A stretch of DNA of 9,579 nucleotides from positions 1 to 9,579 of the forward strand of contig JACCXP010000216.1 of NCBI GenBank assembly GCA_013696905.1, in the 5' to 3' direction. The notes under the pieces were generated by a model. It did not search any database, was not told the DNA's origin, and worked only from the letters and a program-made list of their open reading frames with translations. Numbering within the stretch: position 1 is the stretch's first letter; each line of letters starts with the position of its first letter. Below, one piece after another: positions 1 to 6,437 of this stretch. The translations under genes were made by a program, and so were the position numbers. Source of the DNA: Thermoleophilaceae bacterium (GTDB lineage: Bacteria; Actinomycetota; Thermoleophilia; Solirubrobacterales; Thermoleophilaceae).

Positions 1-2079
1 GTGATCGACCCGGCGACGAGCAAGGTCCTGAAGACGATCGATCTTGGCGTGTCGCTTCAGCCCTTCGGCGTCGCCTTCCGCCGCGACGGCAAGAAGGCCT
101 ACGTCACCAACTGGATGGGCCGCTCGGTGTCTGTGATCGATACCGCCACGGAGGCAAAGATCGAGGACGTCGAGCTCTCGCCGCCGAGCGACCCGCTCGA
201 GGCCGACCACCCGAGCGCGGTCGCCGCGAACCCCAAGCGCAACGAGGTCTACACCGCCAACGCGAACAGCGACACGGTCTCGGTGATCGACGCGAACGAC
301 GACAACCTGTCGAAGAACATCGACGTCTCGCTCGTGCCGGGCGGCCCCAAGGGCGCGAGCCCCGACGGGCTCGACGTGAGCCCCGACGGGCGCACGCTCT
401 ACGTCGCCGAGGCGGGCGAGAACGCCGTCGCCGTGGTCGATCTGCGCTCGCGCCGTACCGTCGGCTTCATCCCCACGAGCTGGTACCCGGCCGATGTCGA
501 CGTGACCCCGGACGGCAAGCAGCTCGTCGTCACCAACACCAACAACTCGGGCGCCGGGCCGAACCCGTGCGGCGAGCTGACCCCGCGCACGGACTGCCCG
601 GCCAAGGACCCCGAGCGCGACGACCCCGGCCGCGACACGAGCGACCCGCAGTACGCGGGGTCGATGATCAAGGGCTCGATCTCTGTGATCGACGTGCCGC
701 GCACCCGTGCACAGCTGCGCTCGCTCACCGAGGAGGTCAAGCGCAACAACCAGGTCGAGGCTCGCGCGCAGCGCAAGCCGCGCTCGCTCGACGCGATCAA
801 GCACGTGATCTACGTGATCAAGGAGAACCGCACCTACGACCACGTCTTCGGCGACCTGCCGCGCGGAAACGGCGACCCGTCGCTGAACCTGTTCAAGGAC
901 GACTCGGCGCCGAACCACCGCGAGCTCGCCCGCCGCTTCACGCTGATCGACAACTTCTACGCCGACGCCGAGGTCTCGGCCGACGGCCACAACTGGATCA
1001 CGCAGGCGAACGCGACCGACTACGTCGACAAGACCTGGCCGGTCAACTACTCGCCGCGCCCGCGCGGCGGCCAGCGCTCCTACGACTTCGAGGACGTGCC
1101 GCTCGCGGCGCAGTTCGCCTCGGAGCCGCTCGCCTCAGACCCGAGCGTGCCGCGCTCGGCCGCGGCGCAGACCGTCGGCTACCTCTGGGACAACGCCTAC
1201 GACCACGACGTGTCCTTCCGCGACTACGGCGAGTACACGCAGTTCCCGGGCGACTGCTCGCAACCACCCGAGGCGCGCAAGAACGAGTCGAGCACGACGC
1301 GCCTGAACGACGCGCGCTTCGGCGACCACGTCGACAACCGCTACCCGGGCTACAACACCCGCTGCTCCGACCACGTCGACCGCCAGCCCGAGTGGGAGCG
1401 CGAGTTCCGAGAGTACGAGCGCAAGGGCGAGCTGCCCGAGCTACACCTCGTCCGGCCGCCGAACGACCACACCGAGGGCACGCGACCGGGCAGGGCCACG
1501 CCGCAGGCATACGTGGCCGACAACGACCTCGCGCTCGGGCGCATGGTCGAGGTGCTCTCGAAGTCTCGGTTCTGGAAGGACACGGTCATGCTCGTGACCG
1601 AGGACGATGCCCAGAACGGGCCCGACCACGTCGACGCCCACCGCACGATCGCGCTCGCGATCTCCCCGTACACGCAGATCGGCAAGGTCGACTCGACCCA
1701 CTACGACACGGCGTCCATGGTCGCGACGACCGAGGACCTGCTGGGCCTGCCGCCGATGAGCATCACCGATCAGCGCGTGAGCCGGATGTGGGGCTCGTTC
1801 GGCGACAAGGCGAACATGCGGCCATACGAGGCGATCACGCCCAAGGTGGTCCCGTTCGGAAACCCCGCCGCCCCGCTCAACCCGGCGAACGCGCCGATGG
1901 CCCGCGCAGCGCTATCGTGGGACTTCACCAAGGAGGACGCCACACCCGAGATCGGCCTCAACCAGGCGATCTGGAAGTCCGTCAAGGGGCGCCACTCGAA
2001 GATGCCGCGCCCGCGCCACGACCTGATCATCGGCACACAGCCAAACGACGAGGAGGACGCGGAAGAGGAAAGTCGGTGA
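1..2079 (+). CDS. YVTN beta-propeller / alkaline phosphatase-like phosphoesterase fusion (5' partial)
   Basis: The visible 692 residues have two parts. Residues 1 to about 235 are YVTN/YncE-type beta-propeller blades, recognisable from repeated segments such as KKAYVTN, VSVIDT, NEVYTAN, VSVIDA, TLYVAEA and VAVVDL. Residues about 265 to 600 resemble the phosphoesterase/alkaline phosphatase superfamily: KENRTYDHVFG (275-284), VSADGHNW (325-332), NDH (488-490), TEDDAQNGPDHVDAHR (533-548) and H567 supply likely metal and nucleophile-region residues. Known proteins of this architecture are annotated as bifunctional YncE/alkaline phosphatase family proteins and are usually exported; the substrate is unknown. 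The first codon GTG reads naturally as Val within a blade (VIDPATSKV), so the real start and any signal peptide lie upstream of the window. The C-terminus is strongly acidic. The ATP-grasp gene follows after 40 bp on the same strand and may be cotranscribed. Confidence 0.9.
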   Translation: MIDPATSKVLKTIDLGVSLQPFGVAFRRDGKKAYVTNWMGRSVSVIDTATEAKIEDVELSPPSDPLEADHPSAVAANPKRNEVYTANANSDTVSVIDANDDNLSKNIDVSLVPGGPKGASPDGLDVSPDGRTLYVAEAGENAVAVVDLRSRRTVGFIPTSWYPADVDVTPDGKQLVVTNTNNSGAGPNPCGELTPRTDCPAKDPERDDPGRDTSDPQYAGSMIKGSISVIDVPRTRAQLRSLTEEVKRNNQVEARAQRKPRSLDAIKHVIYVIKENRTYDHVFGDLPRGNGDPSLNLFKDDSAPNHRELARRFTLIDNFYADAEVSADGHNWITQANATDYVDKTWPVNYSPRPRGGQRSYDFEDVPLAAQFASEPLASDPSVPRSAAAQTVGYLWDNAYDHDVSFRDYGEYTQFPGDCSQPPEARKNESSTTRLNDARFGDHVDNRYPGYNTRCSDHVDRQPEWEREFREYERKGELPELHLVRPPNDHTEGTRPGRATPQAYVADNDLALGRMVEVLSKSRFWKDTVMLVTEDDAQNGPDHVDAHRTIALAISPYTQIGKVDSTHYDTASMVATTEDLLGLPPMSITDQRVSRMWGSFGDKANMRPYEAITPKVVPFGNPAAPLNPANAPMARAALSWDFTKEDATPEIGLNQAIWKSVKGRHSKMPRPRHDLIIGTQPNDEEDAEEESR

Positions 2080-2119
2080 CGGTGCCTTGGCGCCGCATGC
2101 GGCTCGACTCGGCGGTCGC

Positions 2120-3286
2120 ATGGACGCCCTGGTTACCGATACCCATACTCGAACGGCCATAGCCGGGCTGCGAGGCCTGGGCCGCAGCGGCCTGCGCCCG
2201 GCCGTGCTCGCCCCCTATGGCATGGCCGGGGGGCTTCACTCGCGCTACGGCGGCGCGCCCTTCGTCGGCCCCGGCGCGGGGCGCGATCCCGAGGGCTTCT
2301 CGACCAAGGTGACGTCGATCGCGGCCGAGCGCGGGCCGCTGGTCGTCTACCCGGCGCAGGAGGAGGCGATCGACGCTCTCTACCAGCAGCCGGCGGCGTC
2401 GTGCGGGTCGGTTCGGCTGCCCTATCCGGGCTGGGAGCAGCTCTGCCGGCTGCGCGACAAGCGGGCGCTCCCCGAGCTTGCGTCCATCGTCGGCATCCAC
2501 ACGCCGAGGGTTCTCGCCGAGGCGCCCGCCGCCGAGCTGGCGGGGGCGGCCCTGGCCTTCCCGTGCGTCGTCAAGCCGGCCGGCAAGGGCGGCACGCTCG
2601 CCACCGCGCGCCCGCTCGACGATCCCGGCCAGTTGCGCCGGCTGATGCGCAACGTGCCCGGCGACGAGCCACTGATCGTCCAGGCGCGCCTGATCGGCCC
2701 GATGATCGCGCTCGCCTTGGTCGTCGACGATGCCGGTGGGGTGGTTGCGTGCTTCCAGCAGGTCGCCCTGCAGACCTGGCCGCGCGACGCCGGCAGCACC
2801 GCGTACGCGGTCAGCGTCGCGCCCGACGAGAGCCTGGTGGCGCGTGCCGCCGCGCTGCTCCACGAGGCGGGCTACGTCGGGCTCGCCCAGCTCCAGTTCC
2901 TGCGGGACGAGCGCGGCCCGGTCCTGATCGACGTCAACACCCGCTTCTACGGCTCGATGGCGCTTGCCCTGGGCTGCGGGGTCAACCTGCCCGCCGCCTG
3001 GCACGCGCTCGTGAGCGGGACCGACCCGCCGCCGCAGCGCCCGTACCGGGCGGGCGTGACCTACCGCTGGCTCGAGGCCGACATCATGGCGGCGCTGCGG
3101 GGATCGCCGCGCGACCTTTTCCGCCGCGCCCCCTCGCCGCGGGTCGGAGACGTGTGGGCGCGCGACGACCCGCTGCCGGGGTTGGTCTACGGCCTCGAGG
3201 CGGTGTCCAAGCGACTCGTGCCCAGGCTGCGCCGGCTCGCCGGCCGCGCCCGCATCGGCACCCGCGTGACGCCGCCTCCGGGCTGA
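2120..3286 (+). CDS. ATP-grasp domain protein, probable carboxylate-amine type ligase
   Basis: This predicted 388-residue cytosolic protein has an ATP-grasp fold. An N-terminal pre-ATP-grasp region (residues 1-100, with TAIAGLRGLGRSGL at the start) resembles the Rossmann-like domain of carbamoyl-phosphate-synthase-like members. The ATP-binding strand and loop is FPCVVKPAGKGGT (148-159, likely nucleotide-contacting K152). The metal-binding strand is LIDVNTRFYGSM (269-280). Family members join a carboxylate to an amine or similar nucleophile through an acyl-phosphate; the substrate here cannot be read from sequence. An oddity is that the first usual metal-binding Glu is Gln (LQF, Q259) and the EiNpR Glu is Asp (D271). 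I chose ATG 2120 because it begins the recognisable domain and has GGCGG just before it; an in-frame TTG at 2087 would add 11 residues but has no well-spaced ribosome site. The gene ends 14 bp before the convergent toxin gene. Confidence 0.8.
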   Translation: MDALVTDTHTRTAIAGLRGLGRSGLRPAVLAPYGMAGGLHSRYGGAPFVGPGAGRDPEGFSTKVTSIAAERGPLVVYPAQEEAIDALYQQPAASCGSVRLPYPGWEQLCRLRDKRALPELASIVGIHTPRVLAEAPAAELAGAALAFPCVVKPAGKGGTLATARPLDDPGQLRRLMRNVPGDEPLIVQARLIGPMIALALVVDDAGGVVACFQQVALQTWPRDAGSTAYAVSVAPDESLVARAAALLHEAGYVGLAQLQFLRDERGPVLIDVNTRFYGSMALALGCGVNLPAAWHALVSGTDPPPQRPYRAGVTYRWLEADIMAALRGSPRDLFRRAPSPRVGDVWARDDPLPGLVYGLEAVSKRLVPRLRRLAGRARIGTRVTPPPG

Positions 3287-3300
3287 GACGAGACCGGCAG

Positions 3301-3708
3301 TCAGACGCCGACGACCGTCAGGCCGAGCGCACGTGCGGCCTGCGCCTGGCGAACGTCGAAGGTCAGGAATGGGACCGCCGCCGGCCCCCCCACCCTCCGA
3401 GCCGCCGCGAGGTGAAGGGCATCGAGGGTTCGAACGCCTGTGACCTCCGCGACGGCGGCCGCGGCCTCGCACGTCACCGCGTCGAGCTCGACCACCGAGA
3501 TCGCCTCCAGGTCCTCGGCGAAGGTCGAGCGCGCCCTCGCAAGCTCAGGGCCCGACAGCAGTCGGGAGAGGTTGCGGCGCACCTCGGCGATCGCGTGGCG
3601 GCCAGTCAGCAGCCACGCCTCGCCGGTCAGGAACGACTCGGCGACGTCCGAGTCGGGCTCCTCGACGTAGCGCTTGAGCAGAGCGCTCGAGTCGACGTAC
3701 AGACTCAC
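3301..3708 (-). CDS. PIN-domain ribonuclease toxin, VapC-like
   Basis: This 135-residue protein has the size and residue pattern of a VapC toxin. The PIN acidic residues are all visible: D6 in LYVDSSALLKRY, E42 in AIAEVRR, D96 in TLDALHL and D118 in TFDVRQ. These chelate Mg or Mn in known PIN nucleases, which usually cut tRNA or rRNA when freed from the antitoxin; the target here is unknown. The start is GTG at 3708, which overlaps the antitoxin stop in a GTGA arrangement (4 nt shared), so translation is probably coupled to the upstream antitoxin. The segment STFAEDLEAISVVELD between motifs is typical of the family. All four acidic residues being intact suggests a functional toxin rather than a relic. 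It converges with the ATP-grasp gene across 14 bp. Confidence 0.88.
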   Translation of the reverse strand: MSLYVDSSALLKRYVEEPDSDVAESFLTGEAWLLTGRHAIAEVRRNLSRLLSGPELARARSTFAEDLEAISVVELDAVTCEAAAAVAEVTGVRTLDALHLAAARRVGGPAAVPFLTFDVRQAQAARALGLTVVGV

Positions 3709-3965
3709 TGTTCGCGATCCTCCGCGAGCGCGTCGATGACTCGCCGGTGCGAGCCGGCTCTCAGCGCCGGGCGCAACGTCGCGCTGGAGCCGGGCGTGAT
3801 CCAGCCCTCGGCGATCCCGGCGTCCAGTCGAGCCCTGCCGGGCAGCGGACCGAGCAGCGCCTTGGGCTGCCCGCGGTCCGTGACCCTGATCAGCTCGCCG
3901 CGCTGCGCGCGGTCGAGATACCGCGAGAGATGCTGCTTCAGATCTCGAACGCCGACGTCGGCCAT
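3705..3965 (-). CDS. Phd/YefM-type antitoxin of the VapC-like toxin
   Basis: The 86-residue protein starts MADVGVRDLKQHLSRYLDRAQRGELIRVT, the classic prevent-host-death fold in which a short strand and helix (VRDLKQHLSRYLDRA) are followed by ITDRGxP-like residues (VTDRGQPKALL, about 28-38). The N-terminal part of this family dimerises and binds DNA. The C-terminal part, rich in Arg and Ala here (residues about 55-86), is expected to wrap around and inhibit the toxin. It is first in the two-gene operon and its TGA overlaps the toxin GTG. The start ATG has no ribosome-binding site; instead TACGAT lies 6 bases before it, consistent with a leaderless transcript. Autoregulation through the short intergenic region at 3966-3996 is expected from the family but not shown. 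Confidence 0.87.
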   Translation of the reverse strand: MADVGVRDLKQHLSRYLDRAQRGELIRVTDRGQPKALLGPLPGRARLDAGIAEGWITPGSSATLRPALRAGSHRRVIDALAEDREQ

Positions 3966-3980
3966 GTGGATATCGTATCG
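3966..3980 (-). promoter_or_regulatory. Predicted leaderless promoter of the toxin-antitoxin operon
   Basis: On the minus strand the hexamer TACGAT (3977 to 3972) fits the TANNNT -10 consensus, with exactly 6 bases (ATCCAC) between it and the antitoxin ATG. Initiation would therefore fall at or next to the start codon. No convincing -35 is seen. An imperfect inverted repeat, GATATCGTATC (3969-3979), covers the hexamer and could be an operator for antitoxin autorepression; this part is inference. Confidence 0.5.
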
Positions 3981-3996
3981 CCCTCAGGTGTCCACC
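3971..3996 (+). promoter_or_regulatory. Predicted -10 and ribosome-binding site of the methyltransferase gene
   Basis: TATCGT (3971-3976) fits TANNNT on the plus strand and shares five base pairs with the minus-strand TACGAT of the antitoxin promoter. The start codon is 20 bases downstream, leaving room for a leader of about 14 bases that contains AGGTG (3986-3990), 6 bases before the ATG. No -35 is apparent. Confidence 0.42.
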
Positions 3997-4752
3997 ATGA
4001 GCGATGCCGAAACCTACGATCCCTCCGCCTACGGCCGCGACATCGCGGGCGATTACGACGACCTCTACGGGGCGATCCCCGACACAGACGTTGCCGTCGC
4101 GTGCCTAGCGGCCCTCGCAGGCGAGGGTCCCGTGCTCGAGCTCGGCGTCGGGACCGGCCGCCTCGCGCTGCCGCTTGCGGCGCGCGGCCTCGAGGTGCAC
4201 GGCGTCGAGGCCTCCGAGGAGATGCTGGGCGAGCTGCGCCGAAAGCCGGGTGGAGCGGAGATCCCGGTGCACGTGTCGAGCTTCGACGACTACGCGCTCG
4301 AGCAGCGCTTCGCGCTCGTCGTGCTCGCCCTGCACACGATCTACGGGCTGCCGACGCAGGAGCGCCAGGTGCGCTGCTTCGAGACCGCCGCGCGACATCT
4401 GCGCCCCAGCGGCGCGTTCGTGATCGAGGCGAGCCTGCTCGACATCGGGGCCTTTCGCGCCGGCCAGGCCGTGCGGCCGCGCTTCACGAGCGCGGGCCAG
4501 GTCGAGCTCCAGGTGCACCGCTACGACCCCGTGTCGCAGCACCTCGATTGGACGAACGTGCACCTCTCGGACGCGGGCGTGCGGCTCAACTCGGGTCGCA
4601 ACCTGTACGCATCCCCGCACGAGCTCGACCTGATGGCGCGCATTGCAGGCCTGCGCCTGCGCGAGCGCTGGGGCGGCTGGAGCCGCGAGCCGTTCCGCGC
4701 CGACAGCACTCGGCACGTATCGGTCTACGCGCCGAGCGGCGCGCTCACCTGA
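3997..4752 (+). CDS. Class I SAM-dependent methyltransferase
   Basis: This 251-residue protein has the standard Rossmann-fold methyltransferase plan. Motif I is VLELGVGTGRLALPL (46-60), the glycine-rich SAM-binding loop. Motif II is VHGVEASEEML (67-77), with E71 as the expected ribose-hydroxyl-binding acid. SSFDDYAL (94-101) matches the adenine-contacting motif, FALVVLALHTIYGL (105-118) is strand 4, and LRPSGAFVIEA (135-145) is the usual strand 5 region. The N-terminal YDPSAYGRDIAGDYDDLYG resembles small-molecule methyltransferases in which this segment caps the active site. The substrate cannot be assigned. The start ATG 3997 has AGGTG 6 bases upstream. A much longer in-frame upstream extension exists but crosses the toxin-antitoxin genes on the other strand and is not credible. 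The gene overlaps the following minus-strand gene by 8 nt, tail to tail. Confidence 0.9.
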   Translation: MSDAETYDPSAYGRDIAGDYDDLYGAIPDTDVAVACLAALAGEGPVLELGVGTGRLALPLAARGLEVHGVEASEEMLGELRRKPGGAEIPVHVSSFDDYALEQRFALVVLALHTIYGLPTQERQVRCFETAARHLRPSGAFVIEASLLDIGAFRAGQAVRPRFTSAGQVELQVHRYDPVSQHLDWTNVHLSDAGVRLNSGRNLYASPHELDLMARIAGLRLRERWGGWSREPFRADSTRHVSVYAPSGALT

Positions 4753-4951
4753 GGCGAATCTCCCCGCGCACGACGATCTCCTTGCCGAGCTCGCCGACGG
4801 TCACCGTCGCCTCTGTGACAAGCGTCTCGTCGCCCTTCAGCTCCCCCGCCTCGAGCCGCTCGCGAACCGCCGCCTCGATCTCGCGCTGCGAGGTCACGCC
4901 GAGCTGCTTGAGGAACTTGCGCACCGACATGTTGAACGCCTCTTCGTCCAC
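4745..4951 (-). CDS. Small DUF6494-type protein
   Basis: The 68-residue protein begins MDEEAFNMSVRKFLKQLGVTSQ and continues with REIEAAVRERLEAGELKGDE, then a beta-rich end (LVTEATVTVGELGKEIVVRGEIRLR). I recognise this from memory as the DUF6494 family: short, conserved bacterial proteins of unknown function with an FNMSxRKFLK motif. There is no signal peptide or membrane segment; a helical N-terminal half followed by two strands is the likely fold. GTG 4951 is chosen because family members usually carry the residues before FNMS. The GGGGAGG just upstream is close to this codon, and an internal ATG (4930) preceded by AAGAGG is an alternative start giving 61 residues. Its last 8 nt overlap the end of the methyltransferase gene. 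It is divergent from the ureohydrolase. Confidence 0.8.
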   Translation of the reverse strand: MDEEAFNMSVRKFLKQLGVTSQREIEAAVRERLEAGELKGDETLVTEATVTVGELGKEIVVRGEIRLR

Positions 4952-4978
4952 CCCTCCCCTTTCGCGTCGCCTGCGGTG

Positions 4979-4984
4979 ACCCTA
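4979..4984 (-). promoter_or_regulatory. Predicted -10 of the DUF6494-type gene
   Basis: TAGGGT on the minus strand (4984 to 4979) fits TANNNT and lies 27 bases before the GTG start. This would give a leader of about 20 bases containing the purine-rich AAAGGGGAGG. No -35 is clear at the expected distance, so the call rests on the hexamer and spacing only. Confidence 0.35.
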
Positions 4985-5002
4985 GCCCCTGCGAGCGCTC
5001 GG

Positions 5003-5008
5003 TAGGCT
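5003..5008 (+). promoter_or_regulatory. Predicted -10 of the ureohydrolase gene
   Basis: TAGGCT fits the actinobacterial TANNNT -10 and lies 10 bases before ATG 5019. Transcription would start within a few bases of the start codon. No purine-rich ribosome site fits in that gap, so a leaderless or near-leaderless transcript is likely. Confidence 0.42.
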
Positions 5009-5018
5009 CGCGCGACGG

Positions 5019-5981
5019 ATGAGGACGCCCGCCTCCGAACCGCTCGGCCCGACCGACGCGCTCGTGGTGCCGCGCTTCGCCGGAGTGCGCACGTTCGCGC
5101 GCCTGCCGACACTCGAGCAGGCCGGCCGCGCCGACGTCGCGGTGCTCGGCGCTCCCTTCGACGGCGCCACGACCTTCCGACCCGGATCGCGCTTCGGGCC
5201 CGCCGGGATCCGCGAGGCATCGCTGCTGCTGCGCCCCTACAACGAGCCGATGGACCTGTCGCCGTTCGCCGAGTCTCAGGTGGTGGACGCGGGCGACGCC
5301 CCCGCGAGCCCCGTCGACATCGAGGGCGCTCATCGAGCGATCGAGGAGTCCGCCGGGGCGCTGCATGCCAGCGGTGCGCGCGTGCTCGGCCTCGGCGGCG
5401 ACCATTCGGTGGCGCTTCCACTCGTGCGCGCGGCCGCGGCCGCTTACGGCAGGCTGTCGCTGCTCCAGCTCGACGCCCACACCGACACCTGGGACTCCTA
5501 CTTCGGCGCCAAGGTCACCCACGGCACGATCTTTCGGCGCGCCGCCGAGGAGGGCGCGATCGACCCGCACCACTCGGTTCAGATCGGCCTGCGCGGCTCG
5601 CTCTACGCGCCGGCTGACTTGGCGGAGAACGCCGAGCTCGGCTTCTCGACCCTGCTCGCGCGCGAGTTCGACGCCGCCGGCGTGGCGGGCGCGATCGAGC
5701 TCGCCCTCGGGCAGCTGCGCTCGCCCGTCTACGTGACCGTCGACATCGATGTGCTCGACCCCGCGTTCGCACCTGGCACGGGCACGCCGGAGGCCGGCGG
5801 GCTCTCGAGCCGCGAGCTGCTCGCCATCCTGCGCGGGCTCGCCGGCGCCGGTCTCGACCTCGTCGGCGCCGATGTCGTCGAGGTCTCACCACCCTACGAC
5901 CCCGCCGGCGTGACGGCGCTCGCCGCCGCTAACGCGGCCTACGAGCTTGTGGGGCTGCTGGTACTCAGCGGCAGGTCGTGA
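5019..5981 (+). CDS. Ureohydrolase of the agmatinase/arginase family
   Basis: The 320-residue protein carries every metal ligand of the binuclear manganese ureohydrolases: H129 in GLGGDHSV, D152, H154 and D156 in LDAHTD, and D242 and D244 in VTVDIDVLDPAFAPGTGTPEAGGL. H168 in VTHGT and E288 in DVVEVSPPYD match conserved active-site positions. Length and the APFDGATTFRPGSRFGPAGIRE segment (45-66) are typical of agmatinase (agmatine to putrescine plus urea). Relatives act on guanidinobutyrate, guanidinopropionate, other guanidino acids or guanidine itself, and sequence reading cannot separate these; no polyamine or arginine genes adjoin. ATG 5019 is supported by the immediately upstream TAGGCT. 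The gene looks monocistronic: it is divergent from the DUF6494-type gene and 108 bp from the next gene. Confidence 0.9.
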   Translation: MRTPASEPLGPTDALVVPRFAGVRTFARLPTLEQAGRADVAVLGAPFDGATTFRPGSRFGPAGIREASLLLRPYNEPMDLSPFAESQVVDAGDAPASPVDIEGAHRAIEESAGALHASGARVLGLGGDHSVALPLVRAAAAAYGRLSLLQLDAHTDTWDSYFGAKVTHGTIFRRAAEEGAIDPHHSVQIGLRGSLYAPADLAENAELGFSTLLAREFDAAGVAGAIELALGQLRSPVYVTVDIDVLDPAFAPGTGTPEAGGLSSRELLAILRGLAGAGLDLVGADVVEVSPPYDPAGVTALAAANAAYELVGLLVLSGRS

Positions 5982-6021
5982 GCCGACCTGGAGCTGCTCG
6001 ATTGGGCCCGCGACAAGTCGT

Positions 6022-6053
6022 CTCAGGGTGGCCTCAGGTCCGTCGGGCACGCT
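6022..6053 (+). promoter_or_regulatory. Tandem CTCAGG repeat and weak -10: candidate response-regulator box before the PepSY-like gene
   Basis: CTCAGGGTGGCCTCAGG (6022-6038) is a direct repeat of CTCAGG with an 11-bp period, the geometry used by OmpR/PhoB-family dimers. CACGCT (6048-6053) starts 26 bp after the box start; it keeps the A and final T of TANNNT but not the first T, as expected for an activator-dependent promoter. The same arrangement recurs at 8535-8566. The box sits in the only sizeable gene-free gap of the window (5982-6089), where I see no terminator. Confidence 0.5.
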
Positions 6054-6089
6054 GTCGACATCGCTCAACAGACCCGACGAAAGGAAGCG

Positions 6090-6416
6090 ATGTCGCGTAA
6101 TCGCAAAGCTGCAATCACTATCGCCGCCGTCATGGCGCTCGCGGCCGGTGCAAGCGGCACCGCGATCGCCGTCACCGGCACGGACGACGGCGAGGGGCAG
6201 GCGAAGGGGGCCGGCGCCGACCAAGCCCGTACGGCCGCGCTCGCCGTCACCGGAGGAGGCCGGGCCAACTCCGTCGAGCGCGACGCCGAGGACGGCGCTT
6301 CCTGGGAGGTCGAGGTCACCCGTCCCGACGGCCAGAGGGTCGACGTCCGCCTCGACGACCGGCTCGAGCTCGTCGTCGTAGAAGCGGACTACGAGGCGCC
6401 CGACGGCGACGAGTAG
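6090..6416 (+). CDS. Small exported PepSY-like protein
   Basis: The 108-residue protein has a positively charged start (MSRNRK), a hydrophobic Ala-rich segment at 7-27 and a possible signal peptidase site after AIA (25-27), although the segment could also remain as a membrane anchor. After an acidic, Gly-rich linker, residues about 44-99 follow the PepSY pattern: ARTAALAVTGGGRANSVERD, then WEVEVTRPDGQRVDVRLDD, then LELVVVEAD. PepSY domains are extracytoplasmic, are thought to bind or inhibit peptidases or act as sensors, and often lie beside two-component systems. AAGGAAG precedes the ATG closely. The response regulator follows after 21 bp, so the three genes are probably one operon. A role as modulator of the neighbouring kinase is plausible but is inference. 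Confidence 0.78.
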   Translation: MSRNRKAAITIAAVMALAAGASGTAIAVTGTDDGEGQAKGAGADQARTAALAVTGGGRANSVERDAEDGASWEVEVTRPDGQRVDVRLDDRLELVVVEADYEAPDGDE

Positions 6417-6437
6417 GCGCCCAGGAAGCCTTGCTCC

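Noticed and set aside
2092..2103. Perfect 12-bp palindrome GCCGCATGCGGC upstream of the ATP-grasp start
   Set aside because: Several perfect 12-bp palindromes are expected by chance in 9.6 kb of such GC-rich DNA, and there is no matching copy or promoter next to it.
567..2162. Alternative plus-strand frame inside the phosphoesterase gene
   Set aside because: It encodes an Arg-rich sequence without motifs, while the other frame carries the propeller and phosphatase signatures.
2027..3472. Long minus-strand open frame opposite the ATP-grasp gene
   Set aside because: It is Arg/Gly/Ala-rich with no recognisable domain and lies opposite a clear ATP-grasp gene; long antisense frames are expected at this GC content.
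3301..3965. Toxin-antitoxin pair as part of a larger defence island
   Set aside because: No restriction, nuclease, helicase, reverse transcriptase or phage genes adjoin; it is an ordinary isolated two-gene module.
3983..3988. Isolated CTCAGG before the methyltransferase (others near 3543, 5276 and 9450)
   Set aside because: No second half-site lies 11 bp away, so these single hexamers are not comparable with the tandem boxes.
2401..3996. Possible 5' extension of the methyltransferase frame
   Set aside because: The extension covers the ATP-grasp and toxin-antitoxin genes and is low-complexity; the true start at 3997 has a ribosome site and begins the domain.
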